Assembly (NCBI GenBank): GCA_049669725.1 | Contig: JBATKU010000084.1 | Location: 1-64,000 of the forward strand | Origin: JAFDCJ01 sp049669725 | GTDB taxonomy: Bacteria; Desulfobacterota; Desulfobacteria; Desulfobacterales; JAFDCJ01 | DNA: 64,000 nt | Reading direction: 5' to 3' | In this document: positions 1 to 8,369 of the stretch, piece by piece | Position numbering within the stretch: position 1 is the first letter of the stretch | How the letters are laid out: each line of letters begins with the position of its first letter | Program-made: the position numbers and the translations under genes | Notes under the pieces: generated by a model | The model's database searches: none | Told to the model about the DNA's origin: nothing | What the model saw: only the letters and a program-made list of their open reading frames with translations

Positions 1-2
1 AC

Positions 3-27
3 TTGTGGGAGCGGCTTTTAGCCGCGA
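3..27. repeat. REP-like repeat arm (partial)
   Basis: The sequence TGTGGGAGCGGCTTTTAGCC, continuing to CGCG, matches the left arm of the palindrome at 11001-11073. Only one arm is visible because the window begins here. Confidence 0.55.
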
Positions 28-49
28 GCGAAACGAATCAAATTCAAGT

Positions 50-817
50 ATGGACGTAATTGCAAAAGTTAATAAGTTGCTGGAAAGTGGTGAAACTTTC
101 TGCCTGGCGACGGTTATAGCATCGGATGCCGTTGATATTTCCCCGGGCAGCAAAGCGATTGTGCTTGGCGACGGCACCGTTGATAGCGGCTTGAACTCCA
201 CTATTTTGGATTTGGCTTTACGGGATCAGGCCCTGGCAGCGCTTAACCGGAAAAGAAGCGGTATCGATGAGCTTAGAGAAGGGTTGCGGTTTTTTTTTAA
301 TGTACTTTCTTCCGAGGCTAGGCTGCTGATTTGCGGCGCGGGTCACATCGCCATCCCCTTGGCGCGGTTTGCCAATGACGTCGGGTTTAGTGTCACCGTG
401 CTCGATGACCGTTCTGATTTTGCCCACCCATCCCGTTTTCCCGACTGCACCACCATCTCCGAAAATTTTACCATTGCCCTGCGGGATATGCCGCTGGGCC
501 CATCTACCCATGTGGTCATTATCACCCGGGGTCATGAGCATGACGTGGATTGCCTGGTGGAGATATTGCCCAAGGAAGCTGCCTATGTGGGGTTAATCGG
601 CAGTCGCCGCCGGGTGGGTTTTGTATTGCAATGGCTGGAGGAAAAAGGCTTTTCCCGCGAGCATCTCGATGATGTATTTACACCTATAGGGATTCCCATT
701 GGTGCAGAGTCACCGGAGGAGATTGCACTCTCTATCGTCTCAGAGCTGGTGTGTGTTCGCCGAAAGGGCCGCGCCCAGGCGCGGTCCCTGAGGTCAGCAA
801 TAGGTATCGACTTATGA
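50..817 (+). CDS. XdhC/CoxI-family protein (Rossmann half)
   Basis: A 255-aa protein of the XdhC/CoxI family, whose members prepare or insert the sulfurated molybdenum cofactor of xanthine-dehydrogenase-type enzymes. The C-terminal two thirds is the XdhC Rossmann domain: a GAGHIAIPLARFA glycine-rich loop near residue 103, then ITRGHEHD and YVGLIGSRRR, the usual signature of this family. The N-terminal domain is short and lacks the GSTPR motif, which sits instead in the next gene. I chose the ATG at 50 because the upstream in-frame stretch lies inside a REP-like sequence; no clear ribosome site is visible. The stop overlaps the next start (ATGA), so the two are co-translated. Its molybdoenzyme partner is not in the window. 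Confidence 0.8.
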   Translation: MDVIAKVNKLLESGETFCLATVIASDAVDISPGSKAIVLGDGTVDSGLNSTILDLALRDQALAALNRKRSGIDELREGLRFFFNVLSSEARLLICGAGHIAIPLARFANDVGFSVTVLDDRSDFAHPSRFPDCTTISENFTIALRDMPLGPSTHVVIITRGHEHDVDCLVEILPKEAAYVGLIGSRRRVGFVLQWLEEKGFSREHLDDVFTPIGIPIGAESPEEIALSIVSELVCVRRKGRAQARSLRSAIGIDL

Positions 818-1146
818 TTGATCGCGAAATATTCCAAAAACTTACCGACCTTAAGAACCAGGGTATAGATGCCGCCCTGGCTACCATTGTTGAAACTGCC
901 GGTTCCACCCCACGGGGTGTCGGGGCCAAAATGATTATTTGTGCCGATGGAACGATTTATGGTTCCGTGGGCGGCGGATGCGGTGAAAGTGAGGTTAAAA
1001 GCGCCGCCCTTCGCTGTCTGATCACCACCCAGACACCGGAACTGGTCGAAGTGAACCTTTTAGATGATCTGGGGACCAGGGGCGGGGATGTTTGTGGCGG
1101 GAGGATGCTGCTGTTCGTTGAACCCCTGTTTGCTAATATTTACTAA
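814..1146 (+). CDS. XdhC/CoxF N-terminal-domain protein
   Basis: A 110-aa protein equal to the N-terminal XdhC_CoxI domain. It carries GSTPRGVGAKM near residue 31, GSVGGGCGESEV and DVCGGRM; the cysteines of the last two are the conserved family cysteines. The start ATG overlaps the stop of the preceding gene by four bases, so translation is coupled. Together the two genes cover the parts of a normal single-chain XdhC but in swapped order (Rossmann part first, cysteine domain second), as in split CoxF/CoxI-like pairs. Likely role is molybdenum-cofactor sulfuration or transfer for an enzyme encoded elsewhere; that is inference from the family. Confidence 0.75.
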   Translation: MIDREIFQKLTDLKNQGIDAALATIVETAGSTPRGVGAKMIICADGTIYGSVGGGCGESEVKSAALRCLITTQTPELVEVNLLDDLGTRGGDVCGGRMLLFVEPLFANIY

Positions 1147-1164
1147 TGCGTTCGAAAATACAAA

Positions 1165-1187
1165 GGGTGGCTCAGAACGAACCACCC
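1165..1187. terminator. Hairpin between convergent operons
   Basis: GGGTGG (1165-1170) pairs with CCACCC (1182-1187) around an 11-nt loop. Read on the minus strand the stem is followed by a T-rich stretch, so it best fits termination of the minus-strand sigma/anti-sigma operon; on the plus strand it follows the XdhC pair but lacks a T tract. Confidence 0.5.
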
Positions 1188-1313
1188 CAAAAAAGGAGAG
1201 GAAGAGAGGTCGATGTCTAGTAGCCCCCTCATATGATACGCTTTTAGCAAAAAAAATCAAAAATTCAATAGGGTCTACACCTTATTTTCTTATTATTAAA
1301 TGTGTATTTTTTA

Positions 1314-1793
1314 CTACTTCATGAAACGACGACGAATTGATTCCTGCTCCTTGGGCGAAAGATTTTCCCAGTTATCAAGTTCTTTTTGAAGTTGTTTGCG
1401 TTCACCCGGCGGCAGGTGCCGCCATTTCTTATACAACTGCCTGTAAGCCTCGCGTTCCCGGGGAGACATCTTGTTGAGCCGATCCATGCGCTGACGCATC
1501 TCTTTTTTTTCATCCGGTGACAGCGATTGCCATTCTTTATATTTCCTGCGCAATTTTTCTTTTTCTTGCGGGGGCAGGTCCTGCCATTTTTTACCTTTTT
1601 TCGATAAGAATTCACACCCCGGCAGGGATTTATCGATGTGGGCCGGAGCCTGGATGGAGACGGATTCGTGATTGAGCCGGGAGGCATAACCCCAGGACGG
1701 GCAGCTATAAAACAATACGATAAGACCGGCAGCTACTGCCGAAAAACCCCATTGAATACGAAGGTTTTTAAACCGAATAGTGACGATACCCAT
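1314..1793 (-). CDS. DUF3106-type repeat protein
   Basis: A 159-aa protein with one N-terminal hydrophobic segment (about residues 12-32, ending in a possible cleavage region) and a charged, helical C-terminal half. That half is built from about 16-residue repeats in which W..LSP.EK, W..LPP.E. and MSPRERE recur at least five times, the pattern of DUF3106 proteins. It is probably exported or membrane anchored. The start overlaps the end of the anti-sigma gene by 26 bases, so it is the last gene of the sigma/anti-sigma operon. In other bacteria DUF3106 proteins are also found beside ECF sigma factors, but their biochemical function is unknown. Confidence 0.75.
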   Translation of the reverse strand: MGIVTIRFKNLRIQWGFSAVAAGLIVLFYSCPSWGYASRLNHESVSIQAPAHIDKSLPGCEFLSKKGKKWQDLPPQEKEKLRRKYKEWQSLSPDEKKEMRQRMDRLNKMSPREREAYRQLYKKWRHLPPGERKQLQKELDNWENLSPKEQESIRRRFMK

Positions 1794-2349
1794 CCTGTCT
1801 CATTCCCCTTGTCTCGTTGTCCATATCCCGTTGAGAATCGGTTTCACCACTAGGACCTACCGCCCGGGATAGTTTTTGAATCGCTTCCATTTCTTTTAAT
1901 AATTCCAGGTTATCCAAGATCTCCAGATCTTTGTCGCTTAGCATTATTTCTTCATTTTGATTCATGGAAACCGGCGGCATCCCTGTTGTCTTGTTCAGGT
2001 TTACATAGCCAATAACGGCAACCGTAATAATCAGGGCAGCCGCCATAGCGGCCGCCGGTATCAACCGTGAGGGCATGAAATCCAGATACTGCCGCCACCC
2101 GGTTCGCTTGGGGCCGGCTTTTAATTTCCGGCTGATATTGGCGACCATTACCCTGGCTTCCCGTGGTGATAACTCCGGTGTCACTCTGGTTTCCTTGACC
2201 TTGGCCAATATGGATGACAGAAGCCGGTATTCGTGACGACAGCCTTCACAAATTTCCAGGTGGTTTTCAACCTCCCGGCCGATGACAGGATCCAGTTCGC
2301 CGTATATATATAATGTTAAATTTTCTCTCAGGTGTTCACATGTTTGCAT
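1768..2349 (-). CDS. Zinc-finger anti-sigma factor (transmembrane)
   Basis: A 193-aa protein with an N-terminal zf-HC2 anti-sigma domain: Cys4, then His30 and the HLEICEGC motif supply the metal-binding set. A single membrane span lies at about residues 95-115 (AAAMAAALIITVAVIGYV), followed by an acidic 75-residue extracytoplasmic tail. This is the architecture of ZAS-type membrane anti-sigma factors, which hold an ECF sigma factor at the membrane until a signal releases it. It sits 12 bases downstream of the sigma gene, its expected partner. The periplasmic tail, ending near a DUF3106 protein, is the likely sensing part (inference). Confidence 0.85.
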   Translation of the reverse strand: MQTCEHLRENLTLYIYGELDPVIGREVENHLEICEGCRHEYRLLSSILAKVKETRVTPELSPREARVMVANISRKLKAGPKRTGWRQYLDFMPSRLIPAAAMAAALIITVAVIGYVNLNKTTGMPPVSMNQNEEIMLSDKDLEILDNLELLKEMEAIQKLSRAVGPSGETDSQRDMDNETRGMRQDGYRHYSV

Positions 2350-2361
2350 GCCGGCACCTCC

Positions 2362-3039
2362 TTAAACCCCGGCCCATCCTTTCAGTTGCTTCTGGACGGT
2401 CCGGGTGGCTCGAAAAAGATGGGTTTTGACGGTTCCTTCCGCCAGGCCCATAGATTCGGCTATTTCTGCTATACTCATTTCTTGTAAAACTTTCAATTGA
2501 AATATGGTACGCTGTCTTTCGGATAATTTATTCAAAGCGTTTTTGACATCATATTGCAGCTGCCGGTGGCTGGCCGCTGCCAGGGGATTTGAATTCCGGT
2601 CGGTGTCCGGAAATTCCTCCAGCGAAGTCTCCGGTGCCGCCCCCTTATTTTTTTCAAAATGCCAGGGGATAAAGATTTCTTTCCACCTTCTTCGACGCCT
2701 GCGTGCATCAATGCAGGTGTTGATCACAATGCGGTAAAGCCAGGTATAAAAAGAAGATTTTTCTTTAAACTGCTTGATTCTCCGAAACGCCTGTAAAAAA
2801 GCGTCCTGGGTCCGATCCCGGGCTTCTTCGGCATCACCGGACAGCATCTGGAAGGCAATGGTATATACCTTTTTCTGGTATCTAAGAACCAGTTGCTCAA
2901 TCGCCCAGGGATCATCATTTTTTGCCCGGCGGACGAGTTCTTCGTCAGGGTAAACCGGACCTGACGAAATTAGCTCGGTTGCTATACCGTCATTTACGTG
3001 CGAGGGTTGCTTCGCCAGGTTTAAGTGTTCATCAGACAC
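2362..3039 (-). CDS. ECF-type RNA polymerase sigma factor (RpoE-like)
   Basis: A sigma-70 family protein of the ECF group. Region 2 is clear (DRTQDAFLQAFRRIKQF, then FYTWLYRIVINTCIDARRRR, the -10 recognition helix), followed by an acidic Pro-rich linker and region 4 (LSERQRTIFQLKVLQEMS, then IAESMGLAEGTVKTHLFRA), the -35 recognition helix-turn-helix. No ATG is available; I chose the GTG at 3039 (225 aa) because an AAAGG lies just upstream and homology begins near YPDEELVRRA. A GTG at 3168 would give 268 aa with an atypical N-terminus. The next gene encodes its anti-sigma factor. Confidence 0.85.
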   Translation of the reverse strand: MSDEHLNLAKQPSHVNDGIATELISSGPVYPDEELVRRAKNDDPWAIEQLVLRYQKKVYTIAFQMLSGDAEEARDRTQDAFLQAFRRIKQFKEKSSFYTWLYRIVINTCIDARRRRRRWKEIFIPWHFEKNKGAAPETSLEEFPDTDRNSNPLAAASHRQLQYDVKNALNKLSERQRTIFQLKVLQEMSIAEIAESMGLAEGTVKTHLFRATRTVQKQLKGWAGV

Positions 3040-3246
3040 GCTTGTGACCTTTAACGTCTTGGGGGCTATTTTAAACCGCTTTCCACAATAATATTCTCGA
3101 TGGTATTGGTGGTTGTCGGAAAAAGGTTTGAATACCGGACCGCTTTTTTGACAACCTCGATAAACCACCGGACAGCCCGGATATTGGATGTCATATCCGG
3201 GCTGTTGGCCTGTTTAATGATATATCTTCCGACAATGGATTGCAAC

Positions 3247-3666
3247 TTACCAGGTTCTTTTAGTCCCGATGCTAAACTCCACCCCCGGCTCGCTGATGAT
3301 CGCTGAAACAGAAAATTCATTAGAGGACGCATCATCGTCATAGGAATTTTCGCTATAGTACCTGCCTTGCCGATCGTGAGGGCGATGTTGGTGAATCCAT
3401 CTATTGCGGTGGTAGAATTTATGATGCCGGTAGCGATTAACCGGTCGGTGATGGTTTTTGTAAAAATGTTTCGGGTGTCTGTTGATTTTGGGTCGGTAAT
3501 GAACCGTTTGGTGATGGGAACTGCCTCCGTGACCCTTCGACGCGATGCGTTTTTCGGGTACATACTTGCCATGCCTGTTTTTCCCGCTGTCAGCCCAGGA
3601 AGCACCCGTGAATACAAACATCAACGCTGCCATCATCAGACTGATTTTCAAAAGTTTCGTTTTCAT
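3247..3666 (-). CDS. His-rich secreted basic protein
   Basis: A 139-aa protein starting at an ATG with GGAGG eight bases upstream. Residues 1-25 form a signal peptide (MKTKLLKISLMMAALMF, cut near ASWA-DS). The mature part is strongly basic and rich in His, Tyr, Arg and Asn (HHQTVHYRPKINRHPKHF and similar), followed by an acidic stretch (SYDDDASS) and a C-terminal GVEFSIGT. It resembles in composition small RcnB-like or envelope-stress proteins but I do not recognise a family. It lies upstream of the ECF sigma gene in the same direction, so it may be a target or a signal component of that system. Metal binding through the histidines is plausible but unproven. Confidence 0.6.
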   Translation of the reverse strand: MKTKLLKISLMMAALMFVFTGASWADSGKNRHGKYVPEKRIASKGHGGSSHHQTVHYRPKINRHPKHFYKNHHRPVNRYRHHKFYHRNRWIHQHRPHDRQGRYYSENSYDDDASSNEFSVSAIISEPGVEFSIGTKRTW

Positions 3667-3849
3667 TGTTTGGCCTCCTTTGTTGGAATTTGTTTGTTTA
3701 GACGATTGGCAGGCCAAAAGGGTTTACAAAAGATTTAGCAGGACATTGCACGAGAAAGCGCAATTTATTGATTTATAAAGCTTTTCAAAACTAAATTCCG
3801 AAATTAAGATCGGTTGGGTGTTGTTGTATCCTTGGGTATCGTTGGGCTG

Positions 3850-4755
3850 TTAATCATAGGTTAAAGAAATTTGCGGGGTCGGCGGGTGGACGATTTTTAC
3901 CTTGCCCATAGCCGTTTGGTGACGCCTGTGAATATCATCGATGACCTTGTCAACGGAGTCCAGTTGCGGGGTGCCGAATACCGACCGGTAGTTTGCGATC
4001 TGCTTTTCCACCAGAGGGGCCACCTGCCCGTTGGTTGCCAGTTGCTTGCCGGTAAATCCCTGCCTCAAACCTTCCGTGACCAGCTCCACCACGTCATAAT
4101 CATATCCCAGATCCTTATAATCGCTTTGGCCGGGTTCAAGGCCGGCGGTGGGCACGCGATTGACAATGGCTTCATCCACCCCCAGGAACAATGCCATTTC
4201 CCGGACCAGCCTTTTTGATAAACCGGCGATGGGGCTTAGATGAACCGCTCCGTCGCCAAACAGGGTGTAATAGCCGATACCGAAATCTTCGTCCCGGTTG
4301 CCGGTGCCGGCTAGTATTTTATGCTCGGTGGCCGCCTTGGTTGACAATACATTGGCCCGGACCCTGGAAATCAGGTTTCCCCGGTGATAGTTTTCTTCAA
4401 ATGCATCCGGGTTGGTAATTTTAAAGGCATCCACCAGTTTTTCGATGCTGTGAATCTCGTGGCGTATATCCAGTGCCTTTACCAGGGTCTCCGCGTCCTG
4501 AACGTCAACCTTTTTGTTGATACTGGTCGGCAAGACATACCCCACCAGTTCAAGATGCTTATCTTTTTTCTCATTGTATCTTGCAAAGGCTCGATTGATC
4601 AGGGCCGCCGTCGTGCTCGAATCGACACCGCCGGATAGACCAACAACACATCCGGTGGCGCCAACCGCAAGAACCGAATCGATAACAAAATTACCAATTT
4701 CTCTACTGACCGTTTCACAGTCCATTCGGGGAAGCTTTATTAAATTCATTTTCAT
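3850..4755 (-). CDS. nadE: NAD(+) synthase
   Basis: A 301-aa ammonia-dependent NAD synthetase. It adenylates nicotinate adenine dinucleotide and amidates it to NAD. The ATP pyrophosphatase loop GLSGGVDSSTTAAL is at about residues 38-51, and AGTGNRDEDFGIGYYT plus FGDGAVHLSPIAGLSKR mark the substrate-binding half. There is no nitrilase (glutaminase) domain, so it uses free ammonia or a separate donor. Two ATGs lie six bases apart; the second (4749) has the better spacing from an AGGA. The gene starts four bases after the aminotransferase stop and is the last gene of the run that begins at panB. Confidence 0.92.
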   Translation of the reverse strand: MKMNLIKLPRMDCETVSREIGNFVIDSVLAVGATGCVVGLSGGVDSSTTAALINRAFARYNEKKDKHLELVGYVLPTSINKKVDVQDAETLVKALDIRHEIHSIEKLVDAFKITNPDAFEENYHRGNLISRVRANVLSTKAATEHKILAGTGNRDEDFGIGYYTLFGDGAVHLSPIAGLSKRLVREMALFLGVDEAIVNRVPTAGLEPGQSDYKDLGYDYDVVELVTEGLRQGFTGKQLATNGQVAPLVEKQIANYRSVFGTPQLDSVDKVIDDIHRRHQTAMGKVKIVHPPTPQISLTYD

Positions 4756-4758
4756 ATC

Positions 4759-5997
4759 CTAAGCGACATTATTCGTTTTGCGGCCAACAATATGCGCCTT
4801 AATCAGATTTCCGATTATGCGGATGGCATTTTCGATATCCTGGCGGCCGGCCTGGGCGTAGGAGAGACGCAGGGTGTTATGACCGCTGCCGTCTACAAAA
4901 AAAGGCTGACCGGTTACAAAGGCAACATTTTTATCCACCGCTTGCCGGAAAAGATCGGCGGCATCCAGGTCTCCGGGAAGCTGTACGAAAATAAAAAAGC
5001 CGCCTCCGGGCCGGTTCCAGGTCACTTCATCGGGAAAATAGCGATCCATCCGGGCCAGCATAAAATCCCGTTTGGTGCGGTAGTAATTAACATTTTCCTT
5101 AATTTGTTTATCCAAAAGTCCCTGGCGGATGAACTCAAGCAGGATATACTGGGCCGGCGTGTTGGTGGCGGCATCGGCAAATTGTTTGGCCACGACCATC
5201 TGGCGAATAGCGCCGGAATCTCCGGCGGCCCAGCCCAATCGCATACCCGGAACAAAGGTTTTGGACAGAGAGCGCAAATGAACCACCTGTCCGCTGAGGT
5301 CTAAAGATTTGAGCGAAGGCAGGGGGTTGCCTTCAAAACGTAATTCACCGTAAGGATCATCCTCAAAAATAATGAAGTCATGGGTTTCAGCCAGACGCAC
5401 AAGCTGCCGGCGTCTTTCAAGGCTGAGGGTTGCTCCGGTTGGATTTTGAAAGTTGGGAATGACATAGACCCCTTTGACGCGCTTGCCCAACGCCTTCAGT
5501 CGTTTGGCCTCCGTGCGCAGGCGGTCCACGTTCAATCCGTCATCGTCTACCGGTATGCCGATAACCTTGCCGCTGCGTGAACGGATCGCACCCGGGCCGC
5601 CAAAATAGGTCGGCAGCCCGACGAAAACAACATCGTCCCGGTCGATGAAAACCTGGGCAGCCAGATGCATGCCCTGGGCAGATCCATGGGTAATCACAAG
5701 GTTGTCGGGACCAACATCGGCCATCCCTTCGGTGTTCATCCGGTCTGCCAGAATCTGTCTGAGTTCTGTCAGGCCCTCGGTGGAGCCGTATTGAAGCATC
5801 CGGTCGCCTTGTTGGGTAATCAGCTTATTAAAGATCAGGCGAATGGCTTTAAGGGGAAATTTTTCCGGATCGGGCCAGCCGCCGGCCAGAGATCGCATCT
5901 CCGGTTTGGCCACCAGGGCACAAATGTCACGAATGACAGACGGCTGGGCACAAAGGGTCTCGCGACTGTAAAGATGAGTCAAGGGGCCGTGGCTCAT
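4759..5997 (-). CDS. PLP-dependent class I/II aminotransferase (LysN/MocR-like)
   Basis: A 412-aa fold-type I aminotransferase. The visible family signatures are YGSTEGLTELRQ in the N-terminal half, ITHGSAQGMHL, YVIPNFQNPTG, the Asp of FEDDPYGEL that binds the pyridine nitrogen, and RSLSKTFVPGMRLGW, whose Lys forms the Schiff base. It resembles 2-aminoadipate or branched-chain/aromatic aminotransferases that share the MocR catalytic domain but lack the DNA-binding domain. I chose the ATG at 5997 because GGAGGAAACCC precedes it. Neighbours panB and the 421-aa protein suggest work on 2-oxo acids such as 2-oxoisovalerate, but the substrate cannot be read from sequence. Confidence 0.85.
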   Translation of the reverse strand: MSHGPLTHLYSRETLCAQPSVIRDICALVAKPEMRSLAGGWPDPEKFPLKAIRLIFNKLITQQGDRMLQYGSTEGLTELRQILADRMNTEGMADVGPDNLVITHGSAQGMHLAAQVFIDRDDVVFVGLPTYFGGPGAIRSRSGKVIGIPVDDDGLNVDRLRTEAKRLKALGKRVKGVYVIPNFQNPTGATLSLERRRQLVRLAETHDFIIFEDDPYGELRFEGNPLPSLKSLDLSGQVVHLRSLSKTFVPGMRLGWAAGDSGAIRQMVVAKQFADAATNTPAQYILLEFIRQGLLDKQIKENVNYYRTKRDFMLARMDRYFPDEVTWNRPGGGFFIFVQLPGDLDAADLFRQAVDKNVAFVTGQPFFVDGSGHNTLRLSYAQAGRQDIENAIRIIGNLIKAHIVGRKTNNVA

Positions 5998-6032
5998 TTT
6001 GGGTTTCCTCCTCAAACGAGGCAATAGTCTCT

Positions 6033-7298
6033 TTATTTATGTAGATTCCAGGCACATACCACGTCAACGCCGGATTTTACCAGCGCTTCGGCAGTGCGGT
6101 TCAGCGCATCGTGCTTATCAAGGTAATTCCGCTCAAGGTCATTCATTAAACCCCGGGAGACGATCTCTTCTTTCGTAAGAAAGTATTCCAGAATATCACT
6201 GGGATGTTCCCGGGTACCATCGATCTCGGGATCACCGCCTTCGTGTTTAGCGGCGATGTTGGGTACTTCCTGGGCCACCTCGACCAGTTCATTGCGACGG
6301 TTATAAGGTTGAATAACGATTGACTTCTGGGTTTCAGTGATGTGGTGCTCAAAACGCACCACTTGCTCCAGGCCAAGGGCCCGGCGTATTTTGGCCGCCT
6401 GACGGATGGTCCAGTTGTCAGCCGAATTGGACAAGTTAAACCCGATCAGGGAAGTGGTGCCGTCCGGGCGGGAAAACAGGCGGGCGGTCATTAATGTCCA
6501 GAGGATGGCTAGGGGATTGTCATTGCCCATGTAAACCGAAATCTTAAACTCGTTGTCCACCCCCAGTTTGTGCAGCATATACCCGGCCAGGACCGTGCCG
6601 GCATTGATGTTTAATACCTGGCGCACCCCGTAAGTGGTGTAATAATAAAGATACTCATCAATCCACTTGTAGGGGTGGTCGTTGGGCTGGCCGATACCGC
6701 CGAAATAACCGGTAATGGTTTCCGGGCCCCCAAGATGGATATTGGATCCGTCTGTGCCCCTGGTGTCCAGGGTTTCAACATAGGTTGCGCCCACCACCTG
6801 CACACCGGCGGCTGTGGCCAGGATATCGCCGTTGTCCTGTGACTGCTCTTTCATGTTGCGTACCCGGATGTAGCGAGCGGGCATCAGCTCCTTGTTTGCA
6901 ATTGATTGTTTGGCTTCGGCAATCAGCCAGGGGAAAAACTGCAGGGCACTGATCTCGAGGGTCACCGCATTTTCAGGGTCGACGCCGGCCCCGGCATCAC
7001 CGTTGCCCAGGATGTGGTCGAAATAGTCGGCTTTGGAGACAAAGGCGCCTTTGTCGCGCTGCTCCATCAGCCACTCGATGTCAGCAACGTAGGGCGAATT
7101 GATATTTCTTAAACGGGCCATGAGGTTGTCGAAATCGCGGGCTTCGGCCGCCTTACGGTTGATTGCTTCCGGACCGCCGTATTTTTCAATGATTTCAAGT
7201 ATTTGACTGACTGATTGATTGTCGGGGTCGGTTAACAGGTCATTGACTTCCTGTAGCCGATCTTCGGATATTTTTAATAAATCTCTTAAATTGCTCAT
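6033..7298 (-). CDS. Unrecognised conserved-looking 421-aa soluble protein
   Basis: A 421-aa soluble protein with no signal peptide or membrane span. The start at 7298 has AAAAGGAAAA upstream. The N-terminal 90 residues are helical and charged; the body contains motifs that look like an enzyme core: LDTRGTDGSNIHLGGPET, GYFGGIGQPNDHPY, INAGTVLAGYMLHKLG, SVYMGNDNPLAILW, SLIGFNLSNSADNW and HHITETQKS. The glycine spacing and alternating strand/helix pattern would fit a TIM-barrel or B12-mutase-like fold, but I cannot assign a family. It lies between an aminotransferase and panB in one transcriptional run, so a role with amino or 2-oxo acids is the best guess. Codon use matches its neighbours. Confidence 0.65.
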   Translation of the reverse strand: MSNLRDLLKISEDRLQEVNDLLTDPDNQSVSQILEIIEKYGGPEAINRKAAEARDFDNLMARLRNINSPYVADIEWLMEQRDKGAFVSKADYFDHILGNGDAGAGVDPENAVTLEISALQFFPWLIAEAKQSIANKELMPARYIRVRNMKEQSQDNGDILATAAGVQVVGATYVETLDTRGTDGSNIHLGGPETITGYFGGIGQPNDHPYKWIDEYLYYYTTYGVRQVLNINAGTVLAGYMLHKLGVDNEFKISVYMGNDNPLAILWTLMTARLFSRPDGTTSLIGFNLSNSADNWTIRQAAKIRRALGLEQVVRFEHHITETQKSIVIQPYNRRNELVEVAQEVPNIAAKHEGGDPEIDGTREHPSDILEYFLTKEEIVSRGLMNDLERNYLDKHDALNRTAEALVKSGVDVVCAWNLHK

Positions 7299-7319
7299 GG
7301 CTTTTTTCCTTTTGTATTT

Positions 7320-7350
7320 TAGGACACGGATGAACACGGATTAAACGGAT
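7320..7350. repeat. ACACGGATGAACACGGATT repeat, copy 1
   Basis: AGGACACGGATGAACACGG followed by ATTAAACGG lies just upstream of the ribosome site of the 421-aa gene. It matches copies at 8236-8267 and, inverted, at 8311-8341. Confidence 0.6.
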
Positions 7351-7363
7351 AAGCTATTAACGG

Positions 7364-8212
7364 CTATTTTTTTATTAACTTCAAAAACTTCTCTTCTTCC
7401 CCGGCGATCATGGTGTAGCAGTGCTCGTCACCGGGAAACGCACCGCTTCTGACCTCGGCGGCATAGTCTTTCATGGCATTGGTTACCATTTCAGCCACGT
7501 TGCAGTATTTTTTGACAAACTTGGGTGTAAAGGCCTGGAACTGGCCGATGGTGTCAGAGACAATCAAAAGCTGGCCATCGCAGTGGGGCCCTGCCCCGAT
7601 GGACAAAACCGGGATGTCAAGGTTCGCGGTAATATATTTGCCGACCTCGGGCGGAATGGCTTCGAGCAGAATCATCTGGGCGCCGGCTTCCTGAACGGCC
7701 AGGGCGTCTTCCACCACCAGTTTGGCGGCCTCGGCCGTGCGGCCCTGGGCTTTGTGCCCGCCCAGCTGGCCCGACGACTGGGGGGTCAGGCCAATGTGGC
7801 CCATCACCACGATGCCGGCTTCAACGATGGCTTTAATCTGGGGCGCGATGCGTACCCCGCCTTCGAGTTTAATAGCGTCGCAGTCCGCCTCCTTCAAAAA
7901 ACGACCGGCATTTTCGACCGCTTTTTCAAGGGAAGACTGGTAGCTCATAAAGGGCATGTCGCCGATGACAAAGGTGTTCGGTGCGCCGCGGCGAACCGCA
8001 TCGGCATGATAGATCATCTGATCCATCACCACCGGGATGGTTCCTTTGTATCCATAGACGCACATTCCCAGGGAATCCCCCACTAAAAGCATGTCCAGCC
8101 CGGCTTCTTCGGCAAACTGGGCCGTCGGGAAATCGTAGGCGGTCAGGAAGGTGATTTTGTCACCTTTTTTCTTCATCTCATGGAAATCTAGCACACTTTT
8201 TTTCTTGGTCAT
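7364..8212 (-). CDS. panB: 3-methyl-2-oxobutanoate hydroxymethyltransferase
   Basis: A 282-aa PanB of normal length. It adds the methylene-tetrahydrofolate one-carbon unit to 2-oxoisovalerate to give ketopantoate, the first committed step to pantothenate and CoA. Visible signatures are FLTAYDFPTAQFAEEAG, LLVGDSLGM (metal-binding Asp), AIKLEGG, GHIGLTPQS, the catalytic-loop QGRT and LSIGAGPHCDGQLL. The start has AAGGAAAA nearby. No panC or panD is adjacent; instead it is grouped with an aminotransferase, the unknown 421-aa protein and nadE, so this looks like a cofactor or 2-oxo-acid operon rather than a pan operon. Confidence 0.93.
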   Translation of the reverse strand: MTKKKSVLDFHEMKKKGDKITFLTAYDFPTAQFAEEAGLDMLLVGDSLGMCVYGYKGTIPVVMDQMIYHADAVRRGAPNTFVIGDMPFMSYQSSLEKAVENAGRFLKEADCDAIKLEGGVRIAPQIKAIVEAGIVVMGHIGLTPQSSGQLGGHKAQGRTAEAAKLVVEDALAVQEAGAQMILLEAIPPEVGKYITANLDIPVLSIGAGPHCDGQLLIVSDTIGQFQAFTPKFVKKYCNVAEMVTNAMKDYAAEVRSGAFPGDEHCYTMIAGEEEKFLKLIKK

Positions 8213-8235
8213 GATGGGTTTTCCTTTTTTTTATA

Positions 8236-8341
8236 GAGACACGGATGAACACGGATTTCACAGATTTATAGTTGTTTCGTCGAGGACGAAGCAGATGCTA
8301 TTGATTTAAAATCAGCGAATATCTGTGTTAATCGGTGTCCT
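8236..8341. repeat. Inverted pair of ACACGGAT repeats upstream of panB
   Basis: Left arm 8236-8267 (GAGACACGGATGAACACGG, then ATTTCACAGATTT) and right arm 8311-8341, whose complement reads AGGACACCGATTAACACAGA then TATTCGCTGATT. The arms can fold together over a 43-base loop, giving a MITE- or REP-like hairpin in the panB leader. Confidence 0.65.
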
Positions 8342-8369
8342 AATTACACTTTTTCCGCTATTGCCTGTG

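Noticed and set aside
3066..3617. Open frame of 183 codons across the end of the His-rich secreted gene and the sigma factor start
   Set aside because: It overlaps two better supported genes in other frames and lacks a ribosome site or protein-like composition.
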